Assembly: GCA_026986235.1 (NCBI GenBank)
Contig: JALSOY010000223.1
Location: 1-7,946, forward strand
Direction of reading: 5' to 3'
Length of the DNA: 7,946 bases
DNA from: Caldifarciminota bacterium
GTDB lineage: Bacteria; Hydrothermota; Hydrothermia; B15-G9; WFZT01
A program made the position numbers and the translations under genes. Of the stretch, positions 6,475 through 7,946 are shown in pieces. Position 1 is the first letter of the stretch, and every line of letters begins with the position of its first letter. Below the pieces are notes generated by a model. That model was not told where the DNA came from. It did not search any database and saw nothing but the letters and a program-made list of their open reading frames with translations.

Positions 6475-6558
6475 TCGAATCTGGCTTAAAAATTATATCT
6501 ATCCGTTCGGGACCAGATCTCCGTTTGAATTAAGTTTACTGGTGGACATCCCCCTTTG

Positions 6559-6585
6559 TCTCCCTTCTTTTGAAGGGAGATTTTT
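6559..6585 (+). terminator. Rho-independent-type hairpin facing fabH
   Basis: A perfect 9-base stem, TCTCCCTTC (6559-6567) with GAAGGGAGA (6572-6580), encloses a TTTT loop and is followed at once by five T residues. It is polarised for plus-strand transcription, since no T-tract follows on the minus strand. No plus-strand gene lies before it. It may be a leader attenuator of fabH, the end of a small RNA, or a guard against antisense readthrough. Confidence 0.65.
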
Positions 6586-6606
6586 CAAACGCGTTCAGAT
6601 GAATGC

Positions 6607-6636
6607 TTGATTTAACCCCACCGGGATGATTAACAT
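6607..6636 (+). promoter_or_regulatory. Weak promoter candidate for fabH
   Basis: TTGATT (6607-6612), an 18-base spacer and TAACAT (6631-6636) are the best fit between the hairpin and the fabH start. The matches are four of six in each box. If it is real, the mRNA starts near 6643 and does not include the upstream hairpin. Confidence 0.3.
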
Positions 6637-6671
6637 TTAAGGTCTTTAACAAATTCCCTGGAGCGTTTAAA

Positions 6672-7652
6672 ATGGGCGTTAGAATTATTGGTATCGGTAG
6701 TTATGTTCCCGACAATGTGGTAACAAACTTTGATCTTGAAAAATTTCTGGATACATCTGACGAATGGATCCGTACCAGGACCGGAATAGTGGAGAGAAGA
6801 ATTGCACCACCGGATATGGCTACATCAGATCTTGCCACCCGTGCCGCAGAGAGGGCACTCAAAGATGCAGGGATATCTGCAGAGGACCTCGACATGATCA
6901 TCGTTGCAACAGCCACACCTGACATGTTTTACCCCGCCACGGCATGTATAGTTCAGAAAAACCTCGGTGTCAGGAAAAAACCGTGTTTTGACATGGAGGC
7001 AGCCTGTCCCGGTTTTATATATGCCCTGGATGTGGCAAGTGGACTCCTTAACCTCCCGAATTACAGGCATATACTCGTTATTGGAGCGGAGAATCTAACC
7101 AAGTTTATGGATCCAGAAGATAGGGCCACCTATGTACTGTTTGGTGATGGAGCCGGTGCCGCTGTCCTGACGAAGGACGATTCTCCCTACGGAATAATTA
7201 CCTCGTGCCTCGGGGGAGACGGGAACCTCGGTGACCTCCTGTACCTTCCTGCAGGTGGCTCAAGGAGACCTGCATCAAAGGAAACGGTTGAAAAAAGACT
7301 CCACTATACGGTTATGAAAGGGAGGGAGGTCTTCAAACATGCCGTTTTGAACATGCAGGCCGCTGCACTCACGGTTCTTCAAAGGGCCGGCCTCAAAAAG
7401 GAGGACATCACATGGCTCGTACCCCATCAGGCCAATGTAAGAATTATTGACGCGACTCGTGAAAAACTCGGCCTTCCACCGGAAAAGGTTTACATAAATA
7501 TTGATAAATACGGGAACACCAGCGCGGCGTCCATCCCCATAGCCCTTGCAGAAATGAAGGAGAAGGGACTTCTGAAAAGAGGTGATCTCGTTCTCACCGT
7601 CTCCTTCGGTGCCGGATTCACCTGGGGCGCAAATATAATAAGATGGGGATGA
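6672..7652 (+). CDS. fabH: 3-oxoacyl-ACP synthase III (KAS III)
   Basis: FabH starts type II fatty-acid synthesis in the cytoplasm by condensing an acyl-CoA primer with malonyl-ACP, releasing CoA and CO2. The 326-residue length is normal. The catalytic triad is complete: C112 in EAACPGF, H252 in PHQAN and N282 in YGNTSAAS. The CoA-contacting W32 and R36 region (EWIRTRTGI) and the GDGAGA loop (158-163) are also present. The ATG follows GGAG at 6660-6663 with 8 bases spacing, and the product starts with the typical MGVRIIGIGSYVP. It is transcribed away from the cofactor/CydDC operon and is followed after 1 base by another gene, so it probably begins its own operon. Whether it prefers acetyl or branched primers cannot be judged here. 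Confidence 0.95.
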   Translation: MGVRIIGIGSYVPDNVVTNFDLEKFLDTSDEWIRTRTGIVERRIAPPDMATSDLATRAAERALKDAGISAEDLDMIIVATATPDMFYPATACIVQKNLGVRKKPCFDMEAACPGFIYALDVASGLLNLPNYRHILVIGAENLTKFMDPEDRATYVLFGDGAGAAVLTKDDSPYGIITSCLGGDGNLGDLLYLPAGGSRRPASKETVEKRLHYTVMKGREVFKHAVLNMQAAALTVLQRAGLKKEDITWLVPHQANVRIIDATREKLGLPPEKVYINIDKYGNTSAASIPIALAEMKEKGLLKRGDLVLTVSFGAGFTWGANIIRWG

Positions 7653-7653
7653 T

Positions 7654-7946
7654 ATGACGGTTATTCTCTTCGACATCCTTCAAGACGGAGAGGCCAACCT
7701 TCTGAAAAGCAGTATTGAATCTGCCAGTTTTGCCGACAGGATTATTGCCATCTCTGATGAACCCATTGATGGAGTTGAAACAGTCAGAAGAAAGAACATA
7801 GGTGCTCTCGTCAACAGTCTTCTTGAGGATAGACTTATTTTCGCCTCCCCGGGTGTTGTATTTTCTCCATCGTTTATCGATAAGACCGAGAAGTATCCCG
7901 GATCTTTTGTTTATACTGATTTTGCTTCAGAACAAGGAGTCAGAGA
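7654..7946 (+). CDS. Unrecognised protein, N-terminal 97 residues (cut by window)
   Basis: The frame starts at an ATG one base after the fabH stop and stays open to the window edge. A GGGGA five bases upstream may serve as a weak ribosome site, and coupling to fabH is likely. The visible part begins MTVILFDILQDGEANLL, has an alternating hydrophobic strand ADRIIAIS (27-34) and a segment LIFASPGVVFSPSFIDK (61-77) followed by FVYTDF (85-90). This strand, loop and YTD-like order is faintly reminiscent of GT-A glycosyltransferases (family 2), but the nucleotide-sugar motifs are not clear. It is best treated as hypothetical. Nothing suggests a signal peptide or membrane span in the visible part. 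Confidence 0.65.
   Translation, partial: MTVILFDILQDGEANLLKSSIESASFADRIIAISDEPIDGVETVRRKNIGALVNSLLEDRLIFASPGVVFSPSFIDKTEKYPGSFVYTDFASEQGVR

Noticed and set aside
6492..6497. TATAAT on the minus strand as a second operon promoter
   Set aside because: The bases 16-18 upstream (AGATCT region) do not resemble a -35, and there is no extended -10.
6482..6497. Possible sigma-54 site (TGGCTT with later TTATA)
   Set aside because: The invariant GC at the -12 element is missing at the right distance.
6547..6628. CATCCC/GGGATG pairing around the hairpin as an antiterminator stem
   Set aside because: Only 6 bases pair across a long loop and the second arm lies beyond the terminator. That is too weak to claim.
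6603..6629. Eight-codon leader peptide before fabH
   Set aside because: There is no ribosome site and no run of regulatory codons, so it is most likely chance.

Overview
The window looks like a piece of an anaerobic, possibly thermophilic, bacterial chromosome. It is bacterial because it carries a type II fatty-acid synthesis gene (fabH) and a near-consensus sigma-70 promoter. Anaerobic life is suggested by two P-loop ATPases that each carry two ferredoxin clusters, next to NifX/orange-protein-like genes, a combination typical of strict anaerobes. Arginine is written mostly as AGA/AGG and ATA isoleucine is common, as in many thermophiles. The phylum cannot be fixed from the sequence alone.

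Left to centre (1-6388, minus strand): seven tightly packed genes form one apparent operon. In transcription order they are a small Gly/aromatic-rich DUF5320-like protein (6388-6104), two NifX/dinitrogenase-cofactor-domain proteins (6107-5628 and 5631-5164), two MinD-type ATPases each with an internal 2x[4Fe-4S] ferredoxin domain (5162-4308 and 4315-3443), and a CydD/CydC heterodimeric ABC exporter (3418-1715 and 1728 to beyond the left edge). The first five junctions overlap by 4-8 bases or are 1 base apart. cydD follows after a 24-base gap and cydC overlaps cydD by 14 bases.

Intergenic control region (6389-6671): the operon has a promoter of TTGACA, 17 bases, TATATT on the minus strand. A palindrome sits in its spacer and a larger inverted repeat lies just upstream of the -35. 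Facing the other way are a strong rho-independent-type hairpin with no plus-strand gene before it, and a weaker promoter candidate for fabH.

Right (6672-7946, plus strand): a complete fabH (KAS III) is followed 1 base later by a gene cut by the window edge, whose product is not securely recognised.

How it may work: the first five genes resemble the parts list of the anaerobe-specific orange protein (ORP) system of Desulfovibrio: NifX-fold Mo/Fe-S-binding proteins plus paired MinD ATPases. Adding CydDC, a thiol (cysteine/glutathione) exporter in E. coli, suggests a link between metal-sulfur cluster handling and thiol export or redox poise. That link is an inference from gene order. The most interesting points are the CydDC coupling, the exchangeable tails on the small proteins, and the structured promoter region.
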